Positions 7,832 through 16,781 are shown, numbered from the stretch's first letter. The stretch: 27,043 nucleotides of DNA from Gemmatimonadota bacterium (GCA_002686955.1 NYZA01000242.1:1-27043), one strand, 5' to 3'. Numbers and translations are program-made. The notes: generated by a model from the sequence alone, not told the origin.

Positions 7832-9363
7832 ACCGGGTTCCCCCATTGGATGCGCAGAAACGTCTCGGCAACCCTCCGGTCGTCGAAGTCGCGCCTCTCG
7901 CGCCCCAAAATCTGGTAGTCCTCGTGCCCCTTGCCCAGCAGCACGACGGCGTCTTCGCTGCCCGCCAACGCGATTGCCCGCTCGATCGCATCGGCACGGT
8001 CGAGAATGATTTCACAGGGCCCGCTCAGACCGGCGCGCACATCTTCGACGATGTGGCCGGGATCCTCCCCTCGGGGGTTGTCGTTCGTCAGGATCGCGAC
8101 ATCGGCGATGCGGGTGACGGCGCGACCCATCACCGGTCGCTTCCCTCGGTCGCGATCTCCACCACAGCCGAAGAGCGCGATCAGCCTGCCCGCGACGAGC
8201 GGACGAAGCTCGGTCAGCACACGCTCAACCGCGTCGGGGGTGTGTGCGTAGTCGACGAAGAGCGACGGCGCCCCCGCGCCGGCCGCCACCGGTTCCAGCC
8301 GCCCCGGCACGCCCGCGAAGTCGGCCAATGCCTCGACCGCGAGTGCGGGATCGATCCCGCACGACGCGCAGCTCGCGACCGCCGCCAATCCGTTGGCGAG
8401 ATTGTGGCGGCCGGGCAGTCGCAGGAAAGCGCGAACTCCCGTTCGCACGATTCCTGGCCCGAACAACCAAAAAGTCGTTCCGCCGAGATCGACCGATTCG
8501 ACGCGCGTCGAGAAGGCCCCTTCGATCGCTCCCTCAGCCGTCGAATCGAAGCGGAGGAGCTCGATCCCTTTGGCTCTCGCCGGAATCGTCTCCCACGCGG
8601 GATCGGCCGCGTCGTAGACGATGGCGCGTTTCCAGGGCCCGGATGAGCTCCTCACCCGATCGACCAGCATCAGCTTCGCTTCGCGATACGCCTCCATCGT
8701 GCCGTGATGGTCGAGATGGTCTCGCGTGAGGTTGGTGAACACCCCGACATGCACATCGCAACCCTCGAAGCGACGCAGCTCTAGCCCTTGCGACGATGCC
8801 TCGACGATCGCCGCTTCGAGCCCCCTCTTGCGCATCTCGGCGAGCAGCGTCTGCAGCTCCAGAGCGTCGGGAGTGGTGAGTCGGGCCGAGCGTGGGCCCG
8901 CCCCGGTGTCGTATTCGACCGTTCCGAGCATTCCCGCCGGAAGTCCGAGTCGCCTCAGCAAATGACGCAGCATCCACGCGACGGTCGTCTTCCCGTTGGT
9001 GCCCGTGATTCCCAGCACCCGCATCGCCCCGGAAGGCGCGCCGTGGAATAGCCGGGCGGCACGGCCCAGTGCGAGCCGCGCATCGCGGACTTTGTAGAGA
9101 GGCGGATCTATCCCTGGATCCGCCTGGGCGATCACCGCGCAAGCACCGGCCGCCAAGGCTTCGGCGACATGATCGAGTCCGTCATGACGCGCGCCGGGGA
9201 TCGCCACGAAGACATCCCCTGGCGCGACCTCGCGGGAATCGTGCGTCAGACCGCTGTACGTTTCGCGGCCCGATATCGCCGGCGCCTCGATCAGGTTGTC
9301 GTCGGGACCGTCGATCGCACGCTCCAGCTCGGCCAGCGGTCGCCGCCTCTCCGCTCCCCTCAC
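7828..9363 (-). CDS. murE: UDP-MurNAc-L-Ala-D-Glu--2,6-diaminopimelate ligase MurE
   Basis: MurE adds the third stem-peptide residue. The 511-residue protein contains the N-terminal HDSREVAPGDVFVAIPG (41-57), the P-loop GITGTNGKTTVAW (118-130, Lys125), the substrate loop LTTPDALELQ (162-171), EASSQGLELRR, NLTRDHLDHHGTMEAYREAK (211-230, ending at the lysine that is carbamylated in the family), DYAHTPDA and GCGGDRDRGKRP. NDNPRGEDP (427-435) carries the DNPR motif that marks specificity for meso-diaminopimelate rather than lysine. The start is GTG at 9361-9363, overlapping the ftsI stop as GTGA with GGAGGGG four bases upstream. The stop overlaps the receiver gene. Confidence 0.97.
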   Translation of the reverse strand: MRGAERRRPLAELERAIDGPDDNLIEAPAISGRETYSGLTHDSREVAPGDVFVAIPGARHDGLDHVAEALAAGACAVIAQADPGIDPPLYKVRDARLALGRAARLFHGAPSGAMRVLGITGTNGKTTVAWMLRHLLRRLGLPAGMLGTVEYDTGAGPRSARLTTPDALELQTLLAEMRKRGLEAAIVEASSQGLELRRFEGCDVHVGVFTNLTRDHLDHHGTMEAYREAKLMLVDRVRSSSGPWKRAIVYDAADPAWETIPARAKGIELLRFDSTAEGAIEGAFSTRVESVDLGGTTFWLFGPGIVRTGVRAFLRLPGRHNLANGLAAVASCASCGIDPALAVEALADFAGVPGRLEPVAAGAGAPSLFVDYAHTPDAVERVLTELRPLVAGRLIALFGCGGDRDRGKRPVMGRAVTRIADVAILTNDNPRGEDPGHIVEDVRAGLSGPCEIILDRADAIERAIALAGSEDAVVLLGKGHEDYQILGRERRDFDDRRVAETFLRIQWGNPV

Positions 9364-11276
9364 GACGCCCCTCCACTTCGCGGCTCCGCGCGCACCGAGC
9401 AGACCGTGCCGGGAGCGACCCGCTGCCCGGCACGCGGTAGCTGTCCGATCACATGGCCATTCCCATCCAGTCGCAGGCCGAGCCCCAGGTCGAGCAGGGC
9501 GCGATGCGCGCCGCGAATGCTCAACCCCGTGAGCTCCGGCACTTCGACGGCCATCGTGTCGTCCCGCTGGGACGGAGCCGCCAGGAGCAAGACCGAAGCC
9601 CCCCTAGTCAACGCGGTCCCCGGCCGCGGTTCCTGCTGCGAGACCCTCCCGGCTTCACCCTCGACCCGTGTACGCAGCCCTATCCTCTCGAGCTCATTTC
9701 GCGCCTGATCGATCGATTTCCCGCCGAGCGATGGCACCCGGACCCGCGCCAAGGCCGATCCGGGAGCGATGCGCGGCCCCCTGACCGCGTCCCGGCGAAC
9801 GATCAGCTCCGCAATCTCGCGAAAGATCGGTGCCGCCACCGTTCCCCCGTAATGCTCCTCGCGCGGATCGATCACCGCGACCGCGATCACCAATGGGGGC
9901 GAACGATCGGGAAGGTAACCCGCGAAGGTGCTGTTGTACCCTCCACCCTCGTACCCTCCCTCGGGATGTGCCCTCTGGGCGGTGCCGGTCTTTCCCGCGA
10001 CTCTGACCCCCTCGATCGCAGCATTCGTCCCGGTCCCCTCCTCGACGACTCGCGTCAGGATCCGCGTCATTCGAGCTGCCGTCTCCGGCTTCACCACTCG
10101 TCTCACCGGTCGTCGTAGCGACACCGCGTGAACCTCGCCGTGCGGTCCCAGCATGCGCAAGACCGCGTGCGGCTCGACCAGGATCCCCCCGGACGCGAGC
10201 ACCCCCATCGCGCACGCCATCTGTACGGTCGTCACGGTCACTTCCTGGCCGATCGCCAGGCAGGCCAATGAGAGACCGGACCAGAGATCATCGCCAGGAG
10301 CATTCAGCTTGCCGCGGCCCTCCCCCGGAAGATCGATCCCCGTCGGTTCACCAAAGCCGAAACCCTTGGAGTAGCGATAGAGGCGCTCAGGCCCCACGAT
10401 CTCGGCTACGTGGATGGTGCCGACGTTGCTGGACTGAACGAGGACCTCTTCGAACGGCAGCGACTCGTACGGATGCACGTCGCGAATCGTCCGCCCCGCG
10501 ATCCGGATCTTGCCGTTGCCGCAATCGATCCGCGCGCCGCCGGGCACCAGGTCCTCATCGATCGCGGCCGCGAAAGGAACGACCTTGAACACAGATCCCG
10601 GCTCCAACAGATCGGTGATCGCGCGGTTTCGTCGTGAATCGATTGGCGACCGCCCCAACGCACCTGGGTCGTAGCTGGGCCAGTTTGCCATCGCCAGAAC
10701 CTCACCCGAAATCGGATCCAACACCACCGCCGAGCCGGACTCCGCTCGCTCCTTCTCGACGCCCGCTCTCAAAGCGTTGTGGGCGGCTTCTTGAAGCTCC
10801 AAGTCCAGGCTCAACACCACATGACCACCGCCGACCGGATCGCGTCGCTCCAACTCGATGGTCCTCCGATCCGCGAAGCGTCCCAGGACCGCCCGACCTT
10901 TCACTCCCGTCAGGGCTTCGTCCCGCGAGAGCTCGACCCCTTCGAGCCCTCCGCCATCCGATCCGACGAACCCCACGACGTGGGCGCTCGCCTCGCGCCC
11001 CACGTAGACCCGCCCTCCCCGAGACGAGATGACCGAGCCGCCGCGGTCTTTCTTCGGCGACGCCCCCCCCACCGTATGCGCCATCGGCCTCAGGTCGCGA
11101 TCGTAGATCGAGCCGCGTGGAGCCTCCAGCGTCACAGTAATCTTGCTCTGCCCCCTGCCCGCGGCCCGCAACTCCTCCGCGGCGAAAACCTGCAGCCAGA
11201 AGAGCCGGGCCACGAGGCCGATTCCGCAGACCAAACCGACCCAGGCGGCGGCCCTCGTGCGGTCCTCGACTTGCAT
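9360..11276 (-). CDS. ftsI: Septal transpeptidase FtsI/PBP with two PASTA domains and a shortened pedestal
   Basis: A class B penicillin-binding protein that cross-links septal peptidoglycan in partnership with FtsW. The 638-residue protein has one N-terminal membrane anchor (about 11-32), a pedestal beginning APRGSIYDRD (52-61), and a transpeptidase domain with EPGSVFK (catalytic Ser228, Lys231), QSSN (Ser282-Asn284) and VAGKTGTAQ (Lys429). Two PASTA domains follow at about 511-566 and 576-632. The pedestal is unusual: only about 20 residues separate LRPMAH (62-67) from GRVYVGREASAHVVGFVG (88-105), whereas about 100 residues lie between these landmarks in E. coli FtsI as I recall it. The ATG has AGGAG eight bases upstream. 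A 79-base gap separates it from ftsL, and its stop overlaps murE. Confidence 0.97.
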   Translation of the reverse strand: MQVEDRTRAAAWVGLVCGIGLVARLFWLQVFAAEELRAAGRGQSKITVTLEAPRGSIYDRDLRPMAHTVGGASPKKDRGGSVISSRGGRVYVGREASAHVVGFVGSDGGGLEGVELSRDEALTGVKGRAVLGRFADRRTIELERRDPVGGGHVVLSLDLELQEAAHNALRAGVEKERAESGSAVVLDPISGEVLAMANWPSYDPGALGRSPIDSRRNRAITDLLEPGSVFKVVPFAAAIDEDLVPGGARIDCGNGKIRIAGRTIRDVHPYESLPFEEVLVQSSNVGTIHVAEIVGPERLYRYSKGFGFGEPTGIDLPGEGRGKLNAPGDDLWSGLSLACLAIGQEVTVTTVQMACAMGVLASGGILVEPHAVLRMLGPHGEVHAVSLRRPVRRVVKPETAARMTRILTRVVEEGTGTNAAIEGVRVAGKTGTAQRAHPEGGYEGGGYNSTFAGYLPDRSPPLVIAVAVIDPREEHYGGTVAAPIFREIAELIVRRDAVRGPRIAPGSALARVRVPSLGGKSIDQARNELERIGLRTRVEGEAGRVSQQEPRPGTALTRGASVLLLAAPSQRDDTMAVEVPELTGLSIRGAHRALLDLGLGLRLDGNGHVIGQLPRAGQRVAPGTVCSVRAEPRSGGAS

Positions 11277-11355
11277 GACTCGATCTCCTGGTGACGGACG
11301 ATATGCTCTTTCGGGCTACGTCCCTCCGTGTGAAACGGACTCGTCCAATGCGCCC

Positions 11356-11745
11356 TCAGTGATTCGCCGCATACGCTTCCCGCGTGCCGAAGAGAGCGGT
11401 CGCGACATCCCGAGCGCCTCGCCGCGCCGCCAAGAAAACTCCACCCTCGGTCCGGCGATCCGGCGCGACCGCGTAGATCCGGCGCGCGTGCCACTCGTCC
11501 TCCAGGCCCATTTCTCTTGCAAGAGGTCCGATCCGTTCAGGAGCCGCCAGCGCTCGGAGCGACCACTGCAACTCATTCTCTCGCTCCTGAAGTACCGCCA
11601 ACTCACCATCGAGCTTGGTGAGCTCGACGGCCCGAAGCACGCTTCGGTTCTGGACGCAGCAGGTCGCCCACATCAGGCCGAAGGTGGCCGCCGCGAGTGC
11701 CATCGCACGCAGCCTGCCGCCGGCAAGCAGCCGATCGATTCGCAT
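11356..11745 (-). CDS. ftsL: Cell division protein FtsL-like
   Basis: A 129-residue bitopic protein with a short basic N-terminus, one membrane segment at about 11-31 and a following heptad-rich stretch (about 34-66, ending ELQWSLRALAAPERIG), which is the FtsL/DivIC layout. After this comes RIGPLAREMGLE, the conserved motif at the end of the coiled coil. FtsL bridges FtsQ and FtsB to FtsWI. Sequence identity in the family is low, so the call rests on topology and on the position between rsmH and ftsI. The ATG is preceded by AGGGG at five bases. The C-terminal 40 residues after the motif are longer than usual and of no recognisable domain. It is not overlapped by either neighbour. Confidence 0.86.
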   Translation of the reverse strand: MRIDRLLAGGRLRAMALAAATFGLMWATCCVQNRSVLRAVELTKLDGELAVLQERENELQWSLRALAAPERIGPLAREMGLEDEWHARRIYAVAPDRRTEGGVFLAARRGARDVATALFGTREAYAANH

Positions 11746-11833
11746 TTCATCCCCTGAATTCCGACCACGCGCGACACCTCTCCGGTCATGCCGTCGCGGT
11801 CATCATGTCGTCATCGCGACCTCTCTTGTGTGA

Positions 11834-12781
11834 TCAAGCGGCCCTTCTGTCCGGGAGTCGGGCCGCCACGCGAAGCCGCGCCGAACGGCTTCGTGGATTG
11901 CGCTTCACTTCCTCCCCCGACGCCTGAATCGCCCGGCGCGTCACAAAGCGCAATGACGCGCGATGCTCGCACCGGCATTCCGGGAAATCGGGGGGACAGA
12001 TACACTCCTTCGCGGAGAGCACCATGAAACGCTTCACGATTCGATCCTCGAGACTGTGAAACGAGATCACCCCCAAGCGACCGTCTGGTGCCAACAGACG
12101 AACCGCCGCGGGAAGAGCCGATTCCAAAGCCTCAAGCTCATGGTTGACCCGAATCCGAAGAGCCTGAAAGACCCTCGACAGGGTCTTGATCCGGAAACGA
12201 GACGACGCCACCGACGAGATCACCGAGGCGAGCTCTCCGGTGGTGCGTATGGGATCGCGCTCTCGCGCCTGGTCGATCGCCCGGGCGATCCGCCGGGCAT
12301 TTCGCTCCTCGCCCAGGGTGCGGATCAGCTCTTCGAGCTCACCGGCCTCGAGCGATCGGATGAGCTCGCTGGCGGGCGGCCCGATCGACGGGGTCAAGCG
12401 CATATCGAGAGGTCCGTCCGCGCCGTAGCTCAGCCCGCGTCGAGCATCCGCCAATTGCGCGCTCGAATATCCCAGGTCTAGAAAAATGCCGTCGAAGCTC
12501 CCTTCGACTCCTCTCAGAGTGCGGTCCATGCGGGCGAACGAAGCCTGCACCAAGAACCAGCGCCCCGGTGCCGAACGCAGCAACGACCGCGCCCGATTCA
12601 ACGACGCGACATCGAGATCGAGGCCGACCAGTAGGGCGTCCTCACCGGCGCGCCGCAAAAACTCCTTCGAGTGGCCTCCGTTGCCGATCGTCGCGTCCAA
12701 ATATCGACCGCCCTCTCGCCACGCGACCAGCTCTCCGCAACGCTCCAACATCACCGGTTCATGCTCCCGTGCCTCGCTCAT
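11834..12781 (-). CDS. rsmH: 16S rRNA (cytosine-1402-N4)-methyltransferase RsmH (MraW)
   Basis: RsmH methylates N4 of C1402 in the 16S rRNA P-site using S-adenosylmethionine. The 315-residue protein has EHEPVMLERC at the N-terminus, the SAM-binding DATIGNGGHSKEFL (29-42), GLDLD, FDGIFLDLGYSSAQLADARR, DGPLDMRL, RVFQALRIRVNHELEALE, GVISFHSLEDRIVKRF and the cysteine-containing tail ECICPPDFPECRCE. Length and motif order match the family. The frame extends to 12799, but the ATG at 12779-12781 overlaps the mraZ stop (ATGA) and fits the family start. An 88-base gap without a gene follows before ftsL. Confidence 0.98.
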   Translation of the reverse strand: MSEAREHEPVMLERCGELVAWREGGRYLDATIGNGGHSKEFLRRAGEDALLVGLDLDVASLNRARSLLRSAPGRWFLVQASFARMDRTLRGVEGSFDGIFLDLGYSSAQLADARRGLSYGADGPLDMRLTPSIGPPASELIRSLEAGELEELIRTLGEERNARRIARAIDQARERDPIRTTGELASVISSVASSRFRIKTLSRVFQALRIRVNHELEALESALPAAVRLLAPDGRLGVISFHSLEDRIVKRFMVLSAKECICPPDFPECRCEHRASLRFVTRRAIQASGEEVKRNPRSRSARLRVAARLPDRRAA

Positions 12782-13287
12782 GCCCCGATCCCGCCGCACG
12801 TCTCGTCTCCCCCCGACTCTGGATCGGCCTCGGGAGCATCAAACTCATCCTCTAGCCTCCCGAACGTGCCGAGCTCCCCATCAACCATGTGGGCCTTGTG
12901 GCGCTCGCGATCCCAGATCTCGAGCCGGTCGAGGCAGCCGACAACCATCGCCTCGCCATCGAGCCCCGCGTATTCCCGCAGATGTTCGGGGATCAGTGCG
13001 CGACCTTGTCGATCAAGAACGATCGTCTCCTTCGCCCCCACGACCATGCGAACGAAGCGGCGCAAGCGCCGATTCCTCGGCTGCGCCCGGATCATCCTGG
13101 CCAACTCGTCTCGCTTGTCGCTCCACTCATCGGGACTGAAGACCGCCAGGCAACCCTCCGAAGCGATCGTCACGCTGATCGCGCTCCCGTAGTCCTCCCC
13201 TAACCGGGTGCGGAAGCTCGCTGGAAAGGCCATCCTGCCTTTCGAATCGAGTTTCGAGGTCTTCGAGCCTTCGAACGAGGGCTTCAT
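12778..13287 (-). CDS. mraZ: Transcriptional regulator MraZ
   Basis: MraZ is a DNA-binding protein with two AbrB-like swapped-hairpin repeats and typically controls its own dcw operon. Both repeats are visible in this 169-residue protein: KLDSKGRMAFPASFR (about 12-26) and VLDRQGRALIPEHLREYAGL in the second half, each with the D-x-K/Q-G-R core. The ATG at 13285-13287 gives the family start (MKPSFEGSKTSKLDSKGR), although its ribosome site is weak (GGCGGAT). An in-frame GTG at 13327-13329 behind GGGGAG is an alternative that would add 14 residues. The acidic C-terminal tail (GRLEDEFDAPEADPESGG) is longer than in short family members. It is first in the operon and is coupled to rsmH by ATGA. Confidence 0.95.
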   Translation of the reverse strand: MKPSFEGSKTSKLDSKGRMAFPASFRTRLGEDYGSAISVTIASEGCLAVFSPDEWSDKRDELARMIRAQPRNRRLRRFVRMVVGAKETIVLDRQGRALIPEHLREYAGLDGEAMVVGCLDRLEIWDRERHKAHMVDGELGTFGRLEDEFDAPEADPESGGDETCGGIGA

Positions 13288-13326
13288 CGAGCGATCCGCC
13301 AGAAAAAAGTGGAGCCGAGAGCGGTT

Positions 13327-13341
13327 CACCACCGCTCCCCA
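13327..13341 (-). promoter_or_regulatory. Candidate proximal MraZ box pair
   Basis: On the minus strand the sequence TGGGG-AGCGG-TGGTG lies about 40 bases upstream of the mraZ ATG. MraZ of E. coli recognises direct TGGGN repeats spaced by five bases. This is one perfect and one near-perfect repeat with exactly that spacing. It overlaps the alternative GTG start. Confidence 0.35.
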
Positions 13342-13384
13342 CTCATAGGTGCGTTGCCTAGCCGGGAGAGTAGTGTGAAGATCG

Positions 13385-13418
13385 AGAGAAGAAAAGACGC
13401 CGCCGCATTTTCTCTTCT
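13385..13418. repeat. Imperfect inverted repeat in the mraZ leader
   Basis: Arms at 13385-13395 (AGAGAAGAAAA) and 13408-13418 (TTTTCTCTTCT) pair over 11 positions with one mismatch and one wobble, around a 12-base GC-rich loop. It lies about 100 bases upstream of the mraZ start, so it is either in the leader RNA or in the promoter. The arms are purine/pyrimidine tracts and could match partly by composition. Confidence 0.35.
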
Positions 13419-13457
13419 GACAGGGGATTCGGCCTGCGTAGCGCAAGCTTGAGTCGG

Positions 13458-13472
13458 TGGGAGCAAGTGGGG
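13458..13472 (+). promoter_or_regulatory. Candidate distal MraZ box pair
   Basis: The plus strand reads TGGGA-GCAAG-TGGGG: two TGGGN repeats separated by exactly five bases, the arrangement known for MraZ operators in E. coli. It lies about 170 bases upstream of the mraZ ATG. The repeats point away from mraZ, so orientation relative to the promoter should be checked. No third repeat is seen on either side. Confidence 0.4.
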
Positions 13473-13647
13473 AAGGACTCTGATATTGAAGGGGCAGGCT
13501 CTTCAGGTCAGCCGGCAGCTCGCCCCTGAGAGCCAGTACCAGGAGCGATCGGAAGGAGATGGGGGACGCACTGGACTCCAGGGCCGTGGACCCCTTCCAC
13601 GCCTGCGCGGTGGCTGCGCTCCGCCCCGAACCGGCCGCGGAATGGGC

Positions 13648-14640
13648 TCATCTTGAGCGGACAAGGAGCCTCTTCCCCAGCCGAAGGGCCCCTGACTCCC
13701 ACGCATGCACCACGTACTCGTGCCGCGTCGCTCCCCAGCTCTCCTTGTAGCGCCGCAGCCCATCGGCCCCCTCGGGTGTCCCCCCGAAGTTGTAGTCGCT
13801 CTTTCCCCGCTCGATCGCCCACCGGATCGCCGTGTCGACGAGTGCGTTGTTCGGCCGCAGATGCCACCACTCCCGCTTCGAAGCCGTCAACCAGTTCATA
13901 AGAGAACTGCCCGAGCAAAAATGAAGAGTCCCCGCGACCGGCCGGTTCTCGTGATAAGCGAGATGGAAGACACATTCTTTCTTCATCGACTCTAGTATGT
14001 TCAGAAAGAGCTCTCGCGGATACACTTTCCCGCCGTGTCGATCAAGTGTTTGCGCCGCGATTTCCGCGAAGGCTCGAACACTGTCTTCATCCCTTACTTC
14101 CTCTACCCGCACTCCCTTCTCGCGGGATTGTCGGATCATCTTCCGTACGTTTTGGCTGTAGATCTTCCTGTAAACGTGTTCGTACTCGGACGGCAGTGAT
14201 ATCCGATGAGTGCAGGCTGGAATCCACTCGTAGCCGGGATGGCGGATCACAGAAAGGTCGCGTTCGAGGTCGGCTACATGGACAGAAATCGCACGTATGC
14301 TTCGGCTGCGCTCACGGAACGCATCCCAAAGCTCTCGAGCAATACCCGCGGACGCATCCGGCGCGAGAATGGGACCGCCATATGTGCCGAGCGGAAGCGA
14401 CATTATTCGCGACAGAAACCCGAATCTCGTTTGAACCGCGTAGGGAAAGGCTCCTGAGTATCCACCGTCGTTCTCTACGACAAGCACTCGTCCCTCGATT
14501 GACTCGTAACTTCTCGTCAAGGCTTTTAGCCAACCGAGCGAATGAAATGGTGTCGCTGCTGGTGATGACGCGATGAGGCGATTCCAAGCGCGCCGCGCGA
14601 TCTGCTCCGGGAGGAGCTCCGCTACCCTAATCAGTCCCAC
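13648..14640 (-). CDS. FemAB/GNAT-like acyltransferase (Acetyltransf_6 type)
   Basis: A 330-residue protein resembling the FemAB-related GNAT branch: an N-terminal TPFHSLGWLKALTRSYE segment, a first GNAT half ending GGPILAPDAS, then a second half with RKIYSQNVRKMIRQSREKGV, GTLHFCSGSSLMNWLTAS and a C-terminal DYNFGGTPEGADGLRRYKES plus WGATRHEY. The last stretch is the conserved GNAT strand and helix of this family. True FemX/FemA enzymes add amino acids to lipid II from aminoacyl-tRNA; related proteins accompany exopolysaccharide and PEP-CTERM loci. The substrate cannot be told from sequence, and no exosortase is present. The start appears to be GTG (14638-14640) with a weak ribosome site. It is transcribed in the dcw direction but 360 bases upstream, and is divergent from the protease gene. 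Confidence 0.87.
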   Translation of the reverse strand: MGLIRVAELLPEQIARRAWNRLIASSPAATPFHSLGWLKALTRSYESIEGRVLVVENDGGYSGAFPYAVQTRFGFLSRIMSLPLGTYGGPILAPDASAGIARELWDAFRERSRSIRAISVHVADLERDLSVIRHPGYEWIPACTHRISLPSEYEHVYRKIYSQNVRKMIRQSREKGVRVEEVRDEDSVRAFAEIAAQTLDRHGGKVYPRELFLNILESMKKECVFHLAYHENRPVAGTLHFCSGSSLMNWLTASKREWWHLRPNNALVDTAIRWAIERGKSDYNFGGTPEGADGLRRYKESWGATRHEYVVHAWESGALRLGKRLLVRSR

Positions 14641-14837
14641 AACAACATCTGGCTTTCATTCCGCTTCCACTCGAGATCAAGGAGCTGAGCCCGCGGGAAG
14701 GCTGTTTGACTTTCAAGGACTTGGGCTTCCCGGGAGGTTACGATACCGGCGCAGCCCAATCCCATAGTAGTTCGGCGGCCCACCGCGCGTTCCGCCACGC
14801 GCCCCGGCGATCCGCCTTGTCATCTGGAGATCGATTC

Positions 14838-16697
14838 ATGCCGATCCGGAACGCGCTTCCCTTCGCGCTCGCCTGCGCCGCGGTCGCGTTGGTCTGCCCC
14901 GCCGATGCGGCTACCCTGACCGCCTGCCTCGAGTCCGCGCTCGCGACCGCCCCCGAAGACGAGCCGATCTCCATCAACCTGCGAATGCACGCGCAGCTCG
15001 ATCTGAGTGCGTTGAGCCCGTACCTCGAGGCCATGAGGAAGACAGAGCGGCGCATGGTCGCGATTCGAGCGGCCAAGGACCTGGCCAGCAATACACAAGC
15101 TCCCCTGCTGGAGCAGCTTTCCCTCTGGGTACCCGACGGTGCTGTGTTCTCTATCCGCACTAGCTGGGGAGTGAACGAGATCAATGTGACGGCTCTACCC
15201 CGAGTGGCTCGCGCGCTTGCGCACCGTAGTGACTTGGCACACCTGGGGCTCAACGTCGAACGCGACGAATCGATCCTCGCCGATGTGGAATCCGACGAAT
15301 ACGGGAGAATGAACCGAGGCGGCGACGATGCACTGTCGAACCTCGATATGATCGACGCACCCGAGGCCTGGGCAATGGGCTTCGAAGGCCAAGGCGTCGT
15401 GATCGCCAACATCGATACCGGAACCGATCGCCACCATTCGGACTACGCTTCTCGCATATGGGAGAATCCCGGCGAGATCGCGTCCAACGCCACGGACGAC
15501 GACGGCAACGGCTATATCGACGACCTTTGGGGATGGGACTTCGACGGAGACGACAACGATCCTGGCTACGAAGAGTCTTCGCACGGTACACACACCGCGG
15601 GAATCCTAGTGGGCGATGGTACCGCCGGCACGATTACGGGTGTCGCACCTCGGGGAACGATGCTGGTGCTTCGAAGCTGCAACAGCGAATTCGATGCTCG
15701 ATCCGCCTACGAATACGCACTCGCAAACGGAGCTGACATTATCTCGAGCTCGTGCAGCTACAAGTTTCCAGACTGCCCGGACTACGCTGCGTTCCGCCAA
15801 CTATCCGAGCTCACGGCTGCCGGTGGCCTCTTTCACACCAATTCGATCGGAAACCTCCGCGGTCAGAATGGATACGCAGTTCCTTACAATATCTCCGCGC
15901 CGGCGAATGCTCCGGCCGCCTTCATCCACCCCGATCAAACACTTGTCGGATCAACCGCGGGAGTGCATGGCTGCGGGGCGGTCGACTCCGCCGGCGAGCT
16001 CAAGCACTATTCGGCGGAAGGCCCAGCGGAACATGAGGCGGGTTCTCCCTCTTGCGGTCCCCAGTATTACTACGACGACTACCCATACGATCCGGAAATG
16101 GGGCTTATCAAGCCGGACTATGTCGCGCCTACCGATGTGACAACAACGAGGCCGGGTGGTGGCTACACTTACTCTTTCGGTGGCACTTCCGCTGCCACAC
16201 CTCACTCGGGCGGCGTTGCCGCGGTCATCCTATCGGCGATCCCTGACGCCACACCCGCTCAGTTGTCGGAGGCGATGCAGATGACCGCCGTGGACCGCGG
16301 GCCGGCAGGCAAGGACAACGATTATGGCGCCGGAATCCTCGATTTGGACGACGCAATCGGCTATCTCTTGAAAGATCTCACGATTGCCCTCTCTCCCCCG
16401 GCGCTGCAGATCGCACAAGGCGGCGAAATGTCGGTCAGGGCGGAGATCTACAACAACACAGCCGACTCGATCAGCTTCGAGCTTCGGGCGGCTGCGTACC
16501 TCTCCGACGGAACCCCTTGCAGCACCAACCCGGTTCTCGGCCCCCGCATGCTCACGATCGAGCCCGGCGAACTGATGGTCAAGAACTTGGCCGGGACTGT
16601 CGATGTCCCGCCTGGAATCTATACGGTAGAAGGGATCGTTTCGATCGACGGAGCCGATCTGACAACCGATACCTTTGTTTTCGGTGTGACGCGCTAG
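14838..16697 (+). CDS. Secreted subtilisin-family (S8) serine protease
   Basis: A 619-residue exported protease. A signal peptide occupies residues 1-24 (cleavage after ADA). A propeptide-like region runs to about 180, and the S8 catalytic domain spans about 185-510. The triad is Asp193 in IANIDTGTD, His249 in SSHGTHTAG and Ser451 in GGTSAATPHSGG, with Asn339 (SIGN) as the likely oxyanion residue. The Asp-rich DATDDDGNG-like stretch at about 217-245, between Asp193 and His249, resembles calcium-binding loops of bacillopeptidase F-like members. The C-terminal 110 residues look like a beta-sandwich. The ATG at 14838 has GGAGA seven bases upstream. The frame is open for 44 codons before it, but only this start gives a signal peptide. 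Its target is unknown. Confidence 0.93.
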   Translation: MPIRNALPFALACAAVALVCPADAATLTACLESALATAPEDEPISINLRMHAQLDLSALSPYLEAMRKTERRMVAIRAAKDLASNTQAPLLEQLSLWVPDGAVFSIRTSWGVNEINVTALPRVARALAHRSDLAHLGLNVERDESILADVESDEYGRMNRGGDDALSNLDMIDAPEAWAMGFEGQGVVIANIDTGTDRHHSDYASRIWENPGEIASNATDDDGNGYIDDLWGWDFDGDDNDPGYEESSHGTHTAGILVGDGTAGTITGVAPRGTMLVLRSCNSEFDARSAYEYALANGADIISSSCSYKFPDCPDYAAFRQLSELTAAGGLFHTNSIGNLRGQNGYAVPYNISAPANAPAAFIHPDQTLVGSTAGVHGCGAVDSAGELKHYSAEGPAEHEAGSPSCGPQYYYDDYPYDPEMGLIKPDYVAPTDVTTTRPGGGYTYSFGGTSAATPHSGGVAAVILSAIPDATPAQLSEAMQMTAVDRGPAGKDNDYGAGILDLDDAIGYLLKDLTIALSPPALQIAQGGEMSVRAEIYNNTADSISFELRAAAYLSDGTPCSTNPVLGPRMLTIEPGELMVKNLAGTVDVPPGIYTVEGIVSIDGADLTTDTFVFGVTR

Positions 16698-16781
16698 TGG
16701 CGTTCAGCCGTGCTCAACTGCAAAGGTGATGTCAGAGTGACGAAGGATAAGGCCGAGAGGCGCATGGCGAAGCGCGCATTA

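Larger units (their letters stand above)
13288..13647. other. Intergenic region upstream of the dcw operon
   Basis: These 360 bases between the FemAB-like gene and mraZ hold no convincing coding frame. They contain the candidate MraZ boxes and the purine-tract inverted repeat. The main dcw promoter should lie here, but I could not pick a -35/-10 pair with confidence. No T-rich terminator after the FemAB-like gene was found. Confidence 0.6.

Noticed and set aside
11746-11833. Inverted GTCGCG/CGCGAC repeat and small frames between rsmH and ftsL
   Set aside because: Only six paired bases around a 16-base loop, no T-run, and the frames are at most a few codons long.
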